From: Physcia stellaris
Lineage: Eukaryota; Ascomycota; Lecanoromycetes; Caliciales; Physciaceae
NCBI GenBank assembly: GCA_018902385.1
Contig: JABSSW010000091.1
Location: 1-45,997, forward strand
Length of the DNA stretch: 45,997 nt
Direction: 5' to 3'
The position numbers and the translations under genes are program-made. The notes beneath the pieces were generated by a model. It searched no databases, had not been told where the DNA came from, and was given only the letters and a program-made list of their open reading frames with translations. This document shows, piece by piece, positions 21,513-34,725 of this stretch (positions are counted from its first letter, which is position 1; the number at the start of each line of letters is the position of its first letter).

Positions 21513-24190
21513 CTAACATCCACTCTAACGGTACCGGTGCACCGGTACCGCAAATTTTGGTGAGTGGGGTTAGGGTTAACTAATCCGATATAAAAAAACG
21601 AATCGAAAATAATTCAATAAAGCGATACCGGTGCGAGTTCTCGATTGAAAACTTAACATATGACAAATCTGAAAGCAGTTCTGAAATCAGCATGAAAAAA
21701 CGCATCATTTTCATATATATAATGTCCCGATTGGGCTAGCGGTTGATTTTATAAAAATTTTCAAGCAAGATTTTCGAAAATTTCGACTAAGTCCCGAGAT
21801 TCTTGCGGTACCGGTGCTGTTTCTCGATGAATACTTGACGTATCGTAATTTTGAGACCAGTTTTGAAATCTACAAGAAAAACGGAATAAAAAAAGTGGTG
21901 GGGTTGAGCCGGATCGGGTTAGCGTCTGATTTGTTACGAATTTTTCGAATTTTGATAACTCGAAAATTCGACTAAGTTTCGAGATTCTTGCGGTACCGGT
22001 GCTGTTTCTCGACGAATATTTGACGTATCGTAATTTTGAGACCAGTTTTGAAATCTACAAGAAAAACGGAATGATAAAGTGGTGGGGTTGAGCCGGATCG
22101 GGTTAGCGTTTGATTTGTTACGAATTTTTCGAATTTTGATAACTCGAAAATTCGACTAAGTTTCGAGATTCTTGCGGTACCGGTGCTGTTTCTCGACGAA
22201 TATTTGACGTATCGTAAATCTGAAATCAGTCTTGAAATCTACAAGGAAAACTGAATGAAAAAGTGGTGAGATTGGGCCGAATCGGGCTAGCGGCTAATTT
22301 GTTACGAATTTTTCGAATTTTGATAACTCGAAAATTCGACTAAGTCCCGAGATTCTTGCGGTATCGGTGCTGTTTCTCGACGAATATTTGACGTATCGTA
22401 ATTCTGAAATCAATTTTGAAATCTACAAGAAAAACTCAATAAAAAAGTGATGAAATTGAGCCGGATCGGGTTAGCGGCTAATTTGTTACGAATTTTTCGA
22501 GTTTTGATAACTCGAAAATTCGATCAAGTTTCGAGATCTTTGCGGTATCGATGCTGTTTCTCGATGAATATTTGACGTATCGTAATTCTGAAATCAGTTT
22601 TGAAATCTACAAGAAAAACTCAATGATGAAAAGATGAAGTTGAATCGAATCGAGTTAGAAACTAATTTGTTACGAATTTTTCGAGTTTTGATAATTCGAA
22701 AATTCGATTAAGTTTCGAGATTCTTGCGATATCGATGCTTTTTCTCAATGAATATTTGACATATCGAAAATTTGAAATCAGTTTTGAAATTTACGTTAAA
22801 AATAAAATAAAAAAGTGATAATGTTTAGTCAAATCGAATTAGTGTTTAATGTTTTACGAATTTTTCGAATTTTTTTATCTCGAAACTTTAATTAAATTTC
22901 GAGAATTTTGCGATAACGCAATCGTTTCTAAATTTGTACATGAACGTTAATTGAATTAAAATAATAAAATAACAAATATATTAATATCAAATCAACAAAA
23001 TTCATGCACGAATATAATTTAATTCATGCACGAATATAATTTAATTCATGCACGAATATATTTTAATTGATGCACGAATATATTTTAATTAATGCACGAA
23101 TATATTTCAATTCATGCACGAATATAATTTAATTCATGCACGAATATAATTTAATTCATGCACGAATATAATTAAAATTCATGCACGAATAAATAAAAAT
23201 TCATGCACGAATATAATTTAATTCATGCACGAATATATTTTTAATTCATGCACGAATATATTTTAATTCATGCACGAATATTTTTAATTCATGCACAAAT
23301 AAAATTTAATTCATGCACGAATAAATAAAAATTCATGCACGAATATAATTTAATTCATGCACGAATATATTTTAATTCATGCACGAATATATTTTAATTC
23401 ATGCACGAATATAATTTAATTCATGCACGAATATATTTTAATTTATGCACAAATAAATAAATATTCATGCACGAATACATTTATTAACTTTAACAATACA
23501 AATTTACTTTTCACAAATCGATTTAATTAAATGCGCGAATAAATAAATATTCGTTTGAATAAATAAATATTCGTGCATGAATAAATAAATATTCGTGCAT
23601 GAATAAATAAATATTCGTGCATCAATAGATAAATATTTTTGCACGAATAAATTTAATATTTGTAACAATACAATTTAATTTTTACACGAATCAATTTAAT
23701 TTTCGCACGAACAAAAAAATTCGTTTGAATAAATAAATATTCGTGCATTTGAATAAATAAATATTCGTGCATGAATAAATAAAATAAAATGCATGAATAA
23801 ATAAATATTCATGCATGAATAAATAAATATTAAAACGAATAAATTTAATAAATTTAATAATAAAATTTTATTCTTTTTGCAATATATAAACAACGAAATT
23901 TTGTCTTTAATTCTTTTTCAATCGTTCGCATTTTTCACATTTCGCACACATTTACACACGAAACATACATCGAAACACATATTGACAACAAATTTACAAA
24001 ATACACATACGAAACACACATATAAAACATACATATTCAAACGATATACACAAAACACAAACACGAAACACAGCACGAAAATATAAAAAAACATATACAC
24101 AACACAGAAACACATTTACAATTTTCACACGAAATTTACGCGAAATACAACACAAAAACATTAAAAAATCTTTGAACGTTAAGTTTATTT
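21513..24190 (+). repeat. Telomere-relic unit 3
   Basis: Head (21520-21580), 184-bp subrepeats (from 21806), ATGCACGAAT minisatellite (about 23000-23480), a second minisatellite with the reverse-complement core ATTCGTGCAT (23520-23850), and a CA-rich tail of ACACACGAAACAC-like sequence (23930-24180) ending AACGTTAAGTTTATTT. The sequence just after the head differs from the others (TAATCCGATATAAAAAAACG in place of TAGCTCCGGTACCGAT). Confidence 0.9.
21520..21580 (+). other. Palindrome plus relic telomere, unit 3
   Basis: Intact 20-bp palindrome at 21530-21549 and GGGGTTAGGGTTAAC at 21566-21580. Confidence 0.9.
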
Positions 24191-26939
24191 CTAACATCCA
24201 CTCTAACGGTACCGGTGCACCGGTACCGCAAATTTTGGTGAGTGGGGTTAGGGTTAACTAGCTCCGGTACCGATGAAATGTTCAAGCGGTACCGGTTGAG
24301 TTCTCGACAAAAAACTTAACATATGACAAATCTGAAAGCAGTTCTGAAATCAGCATGAAAAAACGCATCATTTTCATATATATAATGTCCCGATTGGGCT
24401 AGCGGTTGATTTTATAAAAATTTTCAAGCAAGATTTTCGAAAATTTCGACTAAGTCCCGAGATTCTTGCGGTACCGGTGCTGTTTCTCGATGAATACTTG
24501 ACGTATCGTAATTTTGAGACCAGTTTTGAAATCTACAAGAAAAACGGAATAAAAAAGTGGTGGGGTTGAGCCGGATCGGGTTAGCGTCTGATTTGTTACG
24601 AATTTTTCGAATTTTGATAACTCGAAAATTCGACTAAGTTTCGAGATTCTTGCGGTACCGGTGCTGTTTCTCGACGAATATTTGACGTATCGTAATTTTG
24701 AGACCAGTTTTGAAATCTACAAGAAAAACGGAATGATAAAGTGGTGGGGTTGAGCCGGATCGGGTTAGCGTTTGATTTGTTACGAATTTTTCGAATTTTG
24801 ATAACTCGAAAATTCGACTAAGTTTCGAGATTCTTGCGGTACCGGTGCTGTTTCTCGACGAATATTTGACGTATCGTAAATCTGAAATCAGTCTTGAAAT
24901 CTACAAGGAAAACTGAATGAAAAAGTGGTGAGATTGGGCCGAATCGGGCTAGCGGCTAATTTGTTACGAATTTTTCGAATTTTGATAACTCGAAAATTCG
25001 ACTAAGTCCCGAGATTCTTGCGGTATCGGTGCTGTTTCTCGACGAATATTTGACGTATCGTAATTCTGAAATCAATTTTGAAATCTACAAGAAAAACTCA
25101 ATAAAAAAGTGATGAAATTGAGCCGGATCGGGTTAGCGGCTAATTTGTTACGAATTTTTCGAGTTTTGATAACTCGAAAATTCGATCAAGTTTCGAGATC
25201 TTTGCGGTATCGATGCTGTTTCTCGATGAATATTTGACGTATCGTAATTCTGAAATCAGTTTTGAAATCTACAAGAAAAACTCAATGATGAAAAGATGAA
25301 GTTGAATCGAATCGAGTTAGAAACTAATTTGTTACGAATTTTTCGAGTTTTGATAATTCGAAAATTCGATTAAGTTTCGAGATTCTTGCGATATCGATGC
25401 TTTTTCTCAATGAATATTTGACATATCGAAAATTTGAAATCAGTTTTGAAATTTACGTTAAAAATAAAATAAAAAAGTGATAATGTTTAGTCAAATCGAA
25501 TTAGTGTTTAATGTTTTACGAATTTTTCGAATTTTTTTATCTCGAAACTTTAATTAAATTTCGAGAATTTTGCGATAACGCAATCGTTTCTAAATTTGTA
25601 CATGAACGTTAATTGAATTAAAATAATAAAATAACAAATATATTAATATCAAATCAACAAAATTCATGCACGAATATAATTTAATTAAATAATATTTTAA
25701 TTCATGCACGAATATAATTTAATTAAATGCACGAATATTTTTAATTGATGCACGAATATATTTTTTAACATTTAATGCACGAAATATATTTCAATTATAA
25801 TTTAATTATGCACGAAATATAATAATTCATGCACGAATATAATTTAATTAAATGCACGAATATAATTAAAATTCATGCACGAATAAATAAAAATTCATGC
25901 ACGAATATAATTTAATTCATGCGACGAATATATTTAATTCAACGAACGAATATTTTAATTCATGCACGAATATTTTTAATTCATGCACAAATAAAATTTA
26001 ATTCATGCACGAATAAATAAAAATTCATGCACGAATATAATTTAATTCATGCACGAATATATTTTAATTCATGCACGAATATATTTTAATTCATGCACGA
26101 ATATAATTTAATTCATGCACGAATATATTTTAATTTATGCACAAATAAATAAATATTCATGCACGAATACATTTATTAACTTTAACAATACAAATTTACT
26201 TTTACAAACAAATCAATTTAATTCAAATCGCGAATAAATAAATATTCGTGCATGAATAAATAAATATTCGTGCATGAATAAATAAAAAAATGCAGTACCG
26301 GTGAATAAATTTAAATATTCGTGCATAAAATAAATAAATAAATAAATATTCGTGCATCAATAGATAAATATTCATGCACGAATAAATTTAATATTTGTAA
26401 CAATACAATTTAATTTTTACACGAATCAATTTAATTTTCGCACGAACAAAAAAAAATTCGTGCGAATCGGGTTGAATAAATAAATATTCGTGCATGAATA
26501 AATAAATATTCGTGCATGAATAAATAAATATTCATGCATGAATAAATAAATATTCATGCATGAATAAATAAATATTAAATGCACGAATAAATTTAATAAA
26601 TTTAATAATAAAATTTTATTCTTTTTGCAATATATAAACAACGAAATTTTGTCTTTAATTCTTTTTCAATCGTTCACATTTTTCACATTTTCACACATTT
26701 ACACACGAAACATACACACGATACACATATTGACAACAAATTTACAAAATACACATACGAAACACACATACAACATACATATTCAAACGATATACACAAA
26801 ACACAAACACGAAACACACGCACGAAATATATACACGCAACATATACACAACACATACACATTTACAATTTTCACACGAATTACATACGCGAAATACAAC
26901 ACAAAAACATTAAAAAATCTTTGAACGTTAAGTTTATTT
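24191..26939 (+). repeat. Telomere-relic unit 4
   Basis: Complete unit with head (24198-24258), subrepeats (from 24472), forward minisatellite (25663-26170, with several irregular copies), reverse-core minisatellite (26230-26590) and CA-rich tail (26690-26930). A stray GCAGTACCGGTG lies inside the second minisatellite near 26292. Confidence 0.9.
24198..24258 (+). other. Palindrome plus relic telomere, unit 4
   Basis: Intact palindrome at 24208-24227 and GGGGTTAGGGTTAAC at 24244-24258. Confidence 0.9.
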
Positions 26940-29900
26940 CTAACATCCACTCTAACGGTACCGGTGCACCGGTACCGCAAATTTTGGTGAGTGGGGTTAG
27001 GGTTAACTAGCTCCGATACCGATGAAATGTTCAGCCAGCGGTACCGGTGCGAGTTCTCGATGAAAACTTAACATATGACAAATCTGAAAGCAGTTCTGAA
27101 ATCAGCATGAAAAAACGCATCATTTTCATATATATAATGTCCCGATTGGGCTAGCGGTTGATTTTATAAAAAATTTTCAAGCAAGATTTTCGAAAATTTC
27201 GACTAAGTCCCGAGATTCTTGCGGTACCGGTGCTGTTTCTCGATGAATACTTGACGTATCGTAATTTTGAGACCAGTTTTGAAATCTACAAGAAAAACGG
27301 AATAAAAAAGTGGTGGGGTTGAGCCGGATCGGGTTAGCGTCTGATTTGTTACGAATTTTTCGAATTTTGATGTTGCCAGTCTGTTTCGAAAGAGTTCTGA
27401 AATAATCGAAAATTTGAATCTGCAGATCTAGCATGAAAAAAAGAAATTTCGAGATTCTTTTTCGAATTTTCGAAAATTCGACTAAGTTCGATAATTCTTG
27501 CGGTACCGGTGCTGTTTCTCGACGAATATTTGACGTATCGTAATTTTGAGACCAGTTTTGAAATCTACAAGAAAAACGGAATGATAAAGTGGTGGGGTTG
27601 AGCCGGATCGGGTTAGCGTTTGATTTGTTACGAATTTTTCGAATTTTGATAACTCGAAAATTCGACTAAGTTTCGAGATTCTTGCGGTACCGGTGCTGTT
27701 TCTCGACGAATATTTGACGTATCGTAAATCTGAAATCAGTCTTGAAATCTACAAGGAAAACTGAATGAAAAAGTGGTGAGATTGGGCCGAATCGGGCTAG
27801 CGGCTAATTTGTTACGAATTTTTCGAATTTTGATAACTCGAAAATTCGACTAAGTTCGAGATTCTTGCGGTATCGGTGCTGTTTCTCGACGAATATTTGA
27901 CGTATCGTAATTCTGAAATCAATTTTGAAATCTACAAGAAAAACTCAATAAAAAAGTGATGAAATTGAGCCGGATCGGGTTAGCGGCTAATTTGTTACGA
28001 ATTTTTCGAGTTTTGATAACTCGAAAATTCGATCAAGTTTCGAGATTTTTTGGTATCGATGCTGTTTCTCGATGAATATTTGACGTATCGTAATTCTGAA
28101 ATCAGTTTTGAAATCTACAAGAAAAACTCAATGATGAAAAGATGAAGTTGAATCGAATCGAGTTAGAAACTAATTTGTTACGAATTTTTCGAGTTTTGAT
28201 AATTCGAAAATTCGATTAAGTTTCGAGATTCTTGCGATATCGATGCTTTTTCTCAATGAATATTTGACATATCGAAAATTTGAAATCAGTTTTGAAATTT
28301 ACGTTAAAAATAAAATAAAAAAGTGATAATGTTTAGTCAAATCGAATTAGTGTTTAATGTTTTACGAATTTTTCGAATTTTTTTATCTCGAAACTTTAAT
28401 TAAATTTCGAGAATTTTGCGATAACGCAATCGTTTCTAAATTTGTACATGAACGTTAATTGAATTAAAATAATAAAATAACAAATAAAATCAAATCAAAA
28501 AATTCATGAAATTGCACGAATATAATTTAAATTTCAAATCAACGAATATAAAATTCATGCACGAATATATTTAATTCATGCACGAATAAATTTAATTAAA
28601 TGCACGAATATATTTTAAATGCACGAATATAATTTTAATTAATGCACGAATATATTTTAATTCATGCACGAATATAATTTAATTCATGCACGAATATATT
28701 TTAATTAAATGCACGAATATAATTTTAATTCATGCACGAATAAATAAAAATTACGAATATAATTTAATTATGCACGAATATATTTTTAATTCATGCACGA
28801 ATATATTTTAATTCATGCACGAATATTTTTAATTCATGCACAAATAAAATTTAATTCATGCACGAATAAATAAAAATTCATGCACGAATAAATTTAATTC
28901 ATGCACGAAATTAATTCATGCACGAATATAATTTAATTCATGCACGAATATAATTTTAATTAAATGCACGAATATATTTTAATTGATAATGCACGAATAT
29001 ATTTTAATTAATGCACGAATAATTATAAATGCACGAATTAATTTAATTCATGCACGAATAAATAAAAATTCATGCACGAATATAATTTAATTAAATGCGA
29101 ATATAATTAAAATTCATGCACGAATAAATAAAAATTCATGCACGAATATAATTTAATTCAAACACGAATATATTTTAATTCATGCACGAATATATTTTAA
29201 ATGCACGAATATATTTTCAAATGCACAAATAAAATTTAATTCATAAACGAATAAATAAAAATTCATGCACGAATACGAATAAATTCATGAATAAAAAATA
29301 TATTTTAATTAAATGCACGAATATAACAATTTTAATTTTTACCGAATTTGGCGAAGAACATAATTAAATGCACGAATATAATTTAATTCATGCACGAATA
29401 TATTTTAATTTATGCACAAATAAATAAAATTATTGCATGCACGAATACATTAAAAATTAACTTTAACAATACAAATTTACTTTTACACATTTTTCAATTT
29501 AATTTGCGCGAATAAATAAATATTCGTGCATGAATAAATAAATATTCGTGCATGAATAAATAAAATGCATTTAAATTTAAATAAATAGATACATCAATAG
29601 ATAAATATTCATTAAATTGAATAAATTTAATATTTGTAACAATACAATTTAATTTTTACACGAATCAATTTAATTTTCGCACGAACAAAAAAAAAAAATT
29701 CGTTTTGAATAAATAAATATTCGTGCATGAATAAATAAATATTCGTGCATGAATAAATAAATATTCATGCATGAATAAATAAATATTAAATGCATGAATA
29801 AATAAATATTAAATGCACGAATAAATTTAATAAATTTAATAATAAAATTTTATTCTTGCAATATATAAATAAACAAACGAAATTTTGTCTTTAATTCTTT

Positions 29901-30218
29901 TTCAATCGTTCACATTTTTCACATTTTCACACATTTAACACGAAACATACACACGATAACATATTACAAACAAATTTACAAAATACACATACGAAACACG
30001 AATACAACATACATATTCAAACGATATACACAAAACACAAACACGACTCACACGCACGAAATATATTTTACATCGCAACCGATTATTACAACACGACTAT
30101 CGATTAAATACACAATCAATACACATTTACAATTTTCAACACGAATTAAACAAATAATTTCTATTATTCGAAATACAACACAAAAACATTAAAAAATCTT
30201 TGAACGTTAAGTTTATTT
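26940..30218 (+). repeat. Telomere-relic unit 5 (longest, with insertion)
   Basis: Head (26947-27007), subrepeats (from 27220), an expanded and irregular forward minisatellite (28500-29450), reverse-core minisatellite (29510-29830) and CA-rich tail (29930-30200). One subrepeat is interrupted by about 107 bp at 27370-27475. The minisatellite contains short foreign-looking bits such as TACCGAATTTGGCGAAG near 29340. Confidence 0.88.
26947..27007 (+). other. Palindrome plus relic telomere, unit 5
   Basis: Intact palindrome at 26957-26976 and GGGGTTAGGGTTAAC at 26993-27007. The following KpnI-like box reads CTCCGATACC instead of CTCCGGTACC, a GG-to-GA change. Confidence 0.9.
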
Positions 30219-33200
30219 TAACATCCAATCTCTAACGGTACCGGTGCACCGGTACCGCAAATTTTGGTGAGTGGGGTTAGGGTTAACTAGCTCCGATACC
30301 GATTGAAATGTTCAGCCAGCGGTACCGGTGCGAGTTCTCGATGAAAACTTAACATATGACAAATCTGAAAGCAGTTCTGAAATCAGCATGAAAAAACGCA
30401 TCATTTTCATATATATAATGTCCCGATTGGGCTAGCGGTTGATTTTATAAAAAATTTTCAAGCAAGATTTTCGAAAATTTCGACTAAGTCCCGAGATTCT
30501 TGCGGTACCGGTGCTGTTTCTCGATGAATACTTGACGTATCGTAATTTTGAGACCAGTTTTGAAATCTACAAGAAAAACGGAATAAAAAAGTGGTGGGGT
30601 TGAGCCGGATCGGGTTAGCGTCTGATTTGTTACGAATTTTTCGAATTTTGATAACTCGAAAATTCGACTAAGTTTCGAGATTCTTGCGGTACCGGTGCTG
30701 TTTCTCGACGAATATTTGACGTATCGTAATTTTGAGACCAGTTTTGAAATCTACAAGAAAAACGGAATGATAAAGTGGTGGGGTTGAGCCGGATCGGGTT
30801 AGCGTTTGATTTGTTACGAATTTTTCGAATTTTGATAACTCGAAAATTCGACTAAGTTTTCGAGATTCTTGCGGTACCGGTGCTGTTTCTCGACGAATAT
30901 TTGACGTATCGTAAATCTGAAATCAGTCTTGAAATCTACAAGGAAAACTGAATGAAAAAGTGGTGAGATTGGGCCGAATCGGGCTAGCGGCTAATTTGTT
31001 ACGAATTTTTCGAATTTTGATAACTCGAAAATTCGACTAAGTCCCGAGATTCTTGCGGTATCGGTGCTGTTTCTCGACGAATATTTGACGTATCGTAATT
31101 CTGAAATCAATTTTGAAATCTACAAGAAAAACTCAATAAAAAAGTGATGAAATTGAGCCGGATCGGGTTAGCGGCTAATTTGTTACGAATTTTTCGAGTT
31201 TTGATAACTCGAAAATTCGATCAAGTTTCGAGATCTTTGCGGTATCGATGCTGTTTCTCGATGAATATTTGACGTATCGTAATTCTGAAATCAGTTTTGA
31301 AATCTACAAGAAAAACTCAATGATGAAAAGATGAAGTTGAATCGAATCGAGTTAGAAACTAATTTGTTACGAATTTTTCGAGTTTTGATAATTCGAAAAT
31401 TCGATTAAGTTTCGAGATTCTTGCGATATCGATGCTTTTTCTCAATGAATATTTGACATATCGAAAATTTGAAATCAGTTTTGAAATTTACGTTAAAAAT
31501 AAAATAAAAAAGTGATAATGTTTAGTCAAATCGAATTAGTGTTTAATGTTTTACGAATTTTTCGAATTTTTTTATCTCGAAACTTTAATTAAATTTCGAG
31601 AATTTTGCGATAACGCAATCGTTTCTAAATTTGTACATGAACGTTAATTGAATTAAAATAATAAAATAACAAATATATTAATATCAAATCAACAAAATTC
31701 ATGCACGAATATAATTTAATTCATGCACGAATATAATTTAATTAAATGCACGAATATATTTAATTGATGCACGAATATATTTTAATTAATGCACGAATAT
31801 GCACGAATTTCAATTCATGCACGAATATAATTTAATTAAATGCACGAATATAATTTAATTCATGCACGAATATAATTAAAATTCATGCACGAATAAATAA
31901 AATATTCAGGCATATTTGTAATATAATTTAATGATGCACGAATATATTTTTAATTCATGCACGAATATATTTTAATTCATGCACGAATATTTTTAATTCA
32001 TGCACATAATAAAATTTAATTCATGCACGAATAAATAAAAATTAATGCACGAATATAATTTGTTAATTGCACGAATAAATTTTAATTAAATGCGCGAATA
32101 AATTTAATTCATGCAATAAATAATATAATTTAATCATGCATGAATAAATTTGCGCATCGAATTTTATTTCGATTTTGCACGAATAAATAAAATTCTTTAA
32201 TGCGCGAATATATTTCAATTAAATGCTTCGAATAAATTTAATTCAAGCACGAATATAATTTTCACATTTTCACACATTTATGCAAAATAAATAAATTAAA
32301 ATAAGCTTGGTGGTTCAAATAAATAAAAATTCATGCACGAATATAATTGAATTATCATGCGAATATACGCGAATTTAATCGAACGTTGCACGAATATATT
32401 TTAATTCATGACACGAAATTTTTAAAAAAATAATTGTTTTCATGCACGAATATAAAAATTAAGAACACGAATAATAAATTTAATTAAACGAATAAATAAA
32501 TATTATTCAGATTTACGCGAATCGAATACAATATTAATTTAACAACAACTGAGGCAAATTTTTAATTTTTACACAGAATAAATTATTTCGAAACATTTAT
32601 TATTAACGAACGCGAATAAATAAATATTCGTGCATATGAATAAATAAATATTCGTGCATGAATAAATAAATATTCGTGCATGAATAAATAAATATTCGTG
32701 CATCAATAAATAAATATTCATGCACGAATAAATTTAATAATTTTAACAATACAAATTAATTTTTACACGAATCAATTTAATTTACGCACGAATAAATAAA
32801 TATTCGTGCATGAATAAATAAATATTCGTGCATGAATAAATAAATATTCGTGCATGAATAAATAAATATTCGTGCATGAATAAATAAATATTCATGCATG
32901 AATAAATAAATATTCATGCACGAATAAATTTAATAAATTTAATAATAAAATTTTATTCTTTTTGCAATATATAAACAACGAAATTTTGTCTTTAATTCTT
33001 TTTCAATCGTTCACATTTTTCACATTTTCACACATTTACACACGAAACATACACACGATACACAAGGGAAATATATGACAACAAATTTACAAAATACACA
33101 TACGTAAACTACAGGAAACACACATACAACATACATATTCAAACGATATACAAAACACAAACACGAAAACACAACGCACGAAATATATACACGCAACATA

Positions 33201-33293
33201 TACACAACACAATACACATTTACAATTTTCACACGAATTACATACGCGAAATACAAACAAAAACATTAAAAATCTTTGAACGTTAAGTTTATT
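30219..33293 (+). repeat. Telomere-relic unit 6
   Basis: Head (30227-30287), subrepeats (from 30505), a forward minisatellite that becomes very disordered after 32000, a regular reverse-core minisatellite (32610-32940) and CA-rich tail (33020-33280). It ends AACGTTAAGTTTATTT like units 3-5, but instead of a seventh head it runs into the microsatellite upstream of the helicase relic. Confidence 0.88.
30227..30287 (+). other. Palindrome plus relic telomere, unit 6
   Basis: Intact palindrome at 30237-30256 and GGGGTTAGGGTTAAC at 30273-30287. The junction before it reads CATCCAATCTCTAAC instead of CATCCACTCTAAC. Confidence 0.9.
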
Positions 33294-33317
33294 TCAATTT
33301 GTTAATTTGTTTTTTTT

Positions 33318-33470
33318 TTTTTGATTTTATTGTTTTATTGTTTTATTGTTTTATTGTTTTATTGTTTTATTGTTTTATTGTTTTATTGTTTTATTGTTTT
33401 TTGTTTTTTATTGTTTTATTGTTTTACTGTTTTTTTATTGTTTTATTGTTTTATTGTTTTTTTTTATTTT
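33318..33470. repeat. 8-bp microsatellite (TTTTATTG)n
   Basis: About 17 near-perfect copies of TTTTATTG directly upstream of the helicase relic. It creates three overlapping plus-strand open frames of F, I, L, V, Y and C that are artefacts. It may lie in the old promoter or 5' leader of the helicase gene. Confidence 0.95.
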
Positions 33471-33492
33471 CAAGAAAAAAACTTTTTTCAAA

Positions 33493-33615
33493 ATGTCGTT
33501 TTACGATATCAACAATTCTAACGTCATTGACAACGTTGAACGAATTAACGATTTTCTTTATTACAATAAAGAATTCAAAATCGTTTTTTGTTGTAAAAAT
33601 GTCACGTTGTTATAA
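33493..33615 (+). pseudogene. TLH relic: N-terminal block (frame 1)
   Basis: ATG at 33493 follows the microsatellite and begins MSFYDINNSN. The frame reads YNKEFKIVFCCKNV before a TAA at 33613. The pattern resembles the N-terminal Cys/His region (hydrophobic, C-x-x-x, later H-x-H) seen ahead of fungal TLH finger domains. The reading seems to continue in frame 3 from about 33600, where HFNSNVQH supplies the expected histidines. The ATG is the best start: the only earlier frames are the microsatellite artefacts. Confidence 0.55.
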
Positions 33616-34568
33616 ACAACGAAAACAACGACAAATCAATTACTCATTTCAATTCTAACGTTCAACATCGAAATTTAACTTTCAACGAGAAAAAATCAAT
33701 TATTAACGACTTGAAAAATTACACACTTGTTTCAACGAAAGATATTGAAATTCTTCAAAATTTCAAGCATTTTTTTCCGTTTTTGTACACATATAACGAC
33801 GCTTTTTCGTGTAAAAAGTGTTCGTATGTTGTACGTAACGAAAAAAAAATGAATACACATTGTAATCAACAACACAATGACAAAAAAACAAAACAATCAA
33901 CAGAAACGTTTTATAACTCGAACGTATACGCGCAAATTTTTACAACAAATCGATATCGAAAATTTTTCGCTGTTTTATTCAACGACAATCAAATCAACGT
34001 TACACGTCAAAATTCAACGTTACAAACAAATTTTACAAACGACGAAACAAATCAAATCAACGAATATAATCAACAGTTAAACGATATCAAAATGCAATCG
34101 ATTCAACGAAACGAAACGACGCAATTCAAAGAATACAATTTGTTTTTACAACAATCATATTTTCACGAATATCTCGAAAACAAAAATATTGACGATTTAA
34201 TACAATCTGTCAATACAAAATTCTTGAAACAACACGAACAATTACGTTGTTTACACGAATTAACGCTTGAACTCGCAATCGAATCAAACGAATTAATTCA
34301 AAAATTCGATATTCGATTAAAACAATTGTTACATACAGATAAAGCAATCGATATTGCTTTACATAACAAAAAAATGAATCCGTTTCAAGAATTGCAAAAT
34401 ACGTCGTCAACTCAAGATTATTATTCGACGTTTGCAGATTTAATCTGTTATATTTATTATTCAATCGAAATTGAAAAATCGAATTATTCGCAACCGATTA
34501 TTACAACGAAAATTTCGAAAATCTATTCGATTAATTACGCAACTTTTGTCTCGAATCAACGAAATTGA
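33594..34568 (+). pseudogene. TLH relic: C2H2-like finger and helical region (frame 3)
   Basis: Longest N-terminal block. A finger CKKCSYVVRNEKKMNTHCNQQH (Cys codons at 33810 and 33819) has spacing C-x2-C-x12-H-x4-H, followed by a hydrophilic, Gln/Asn/Thr-rich, probably helical stretch (EYNQQLNDIKMQ, QHEQLRCLHELTLELAIE). The frame ends at TGA 34566-34568, but the preceding dozen codons overlap a better continuation in frame 1. Function in TLH proteins is unproven; DNA binding is a reasonable guess from the finger. Confidence 0.6.
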
Positions 34569-34725
34569 CAACAAAAAACAACAAGACGAATTTAAACAAA
34601 TAATTAAAACGTCTATTATTCGATTAACGTTTGAATTGTTATGTCAAAAAACAGAACAAAAACGTCTCGACAAACACGCAACGTTTGACAGTATTGTTGT
34701 CACGTTTTTGTTTGCAAATCAATAA
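34525..34725 (+). pseudogene. TLH relic: middle block (frame 1)
   Basis: Continues from the previous block after a one-base shift near 34540: LLSRINEIDNKKQQDEFKQI and on to FDSIVVTFLFANQ before TAA at 34723. Composition and codon use match the neighbours. The reading resumes in frame 3 at 34725. Confidence 0.5.

Noticed and set aside
23696-24197. Small frames in the minisatellite and CA-rich tail (also at 26426-26980 and 33020-33256)
   Set aside because: Translations of tandem repeats; sequence and frame are not kept between units.
33299-33658. Plus-strand frames rich in F, I, L, V, Y and C, possible membrane protein
   Set aside because: Produced by the 8-bp TTTTATTG microsatellite; open in all three frames.
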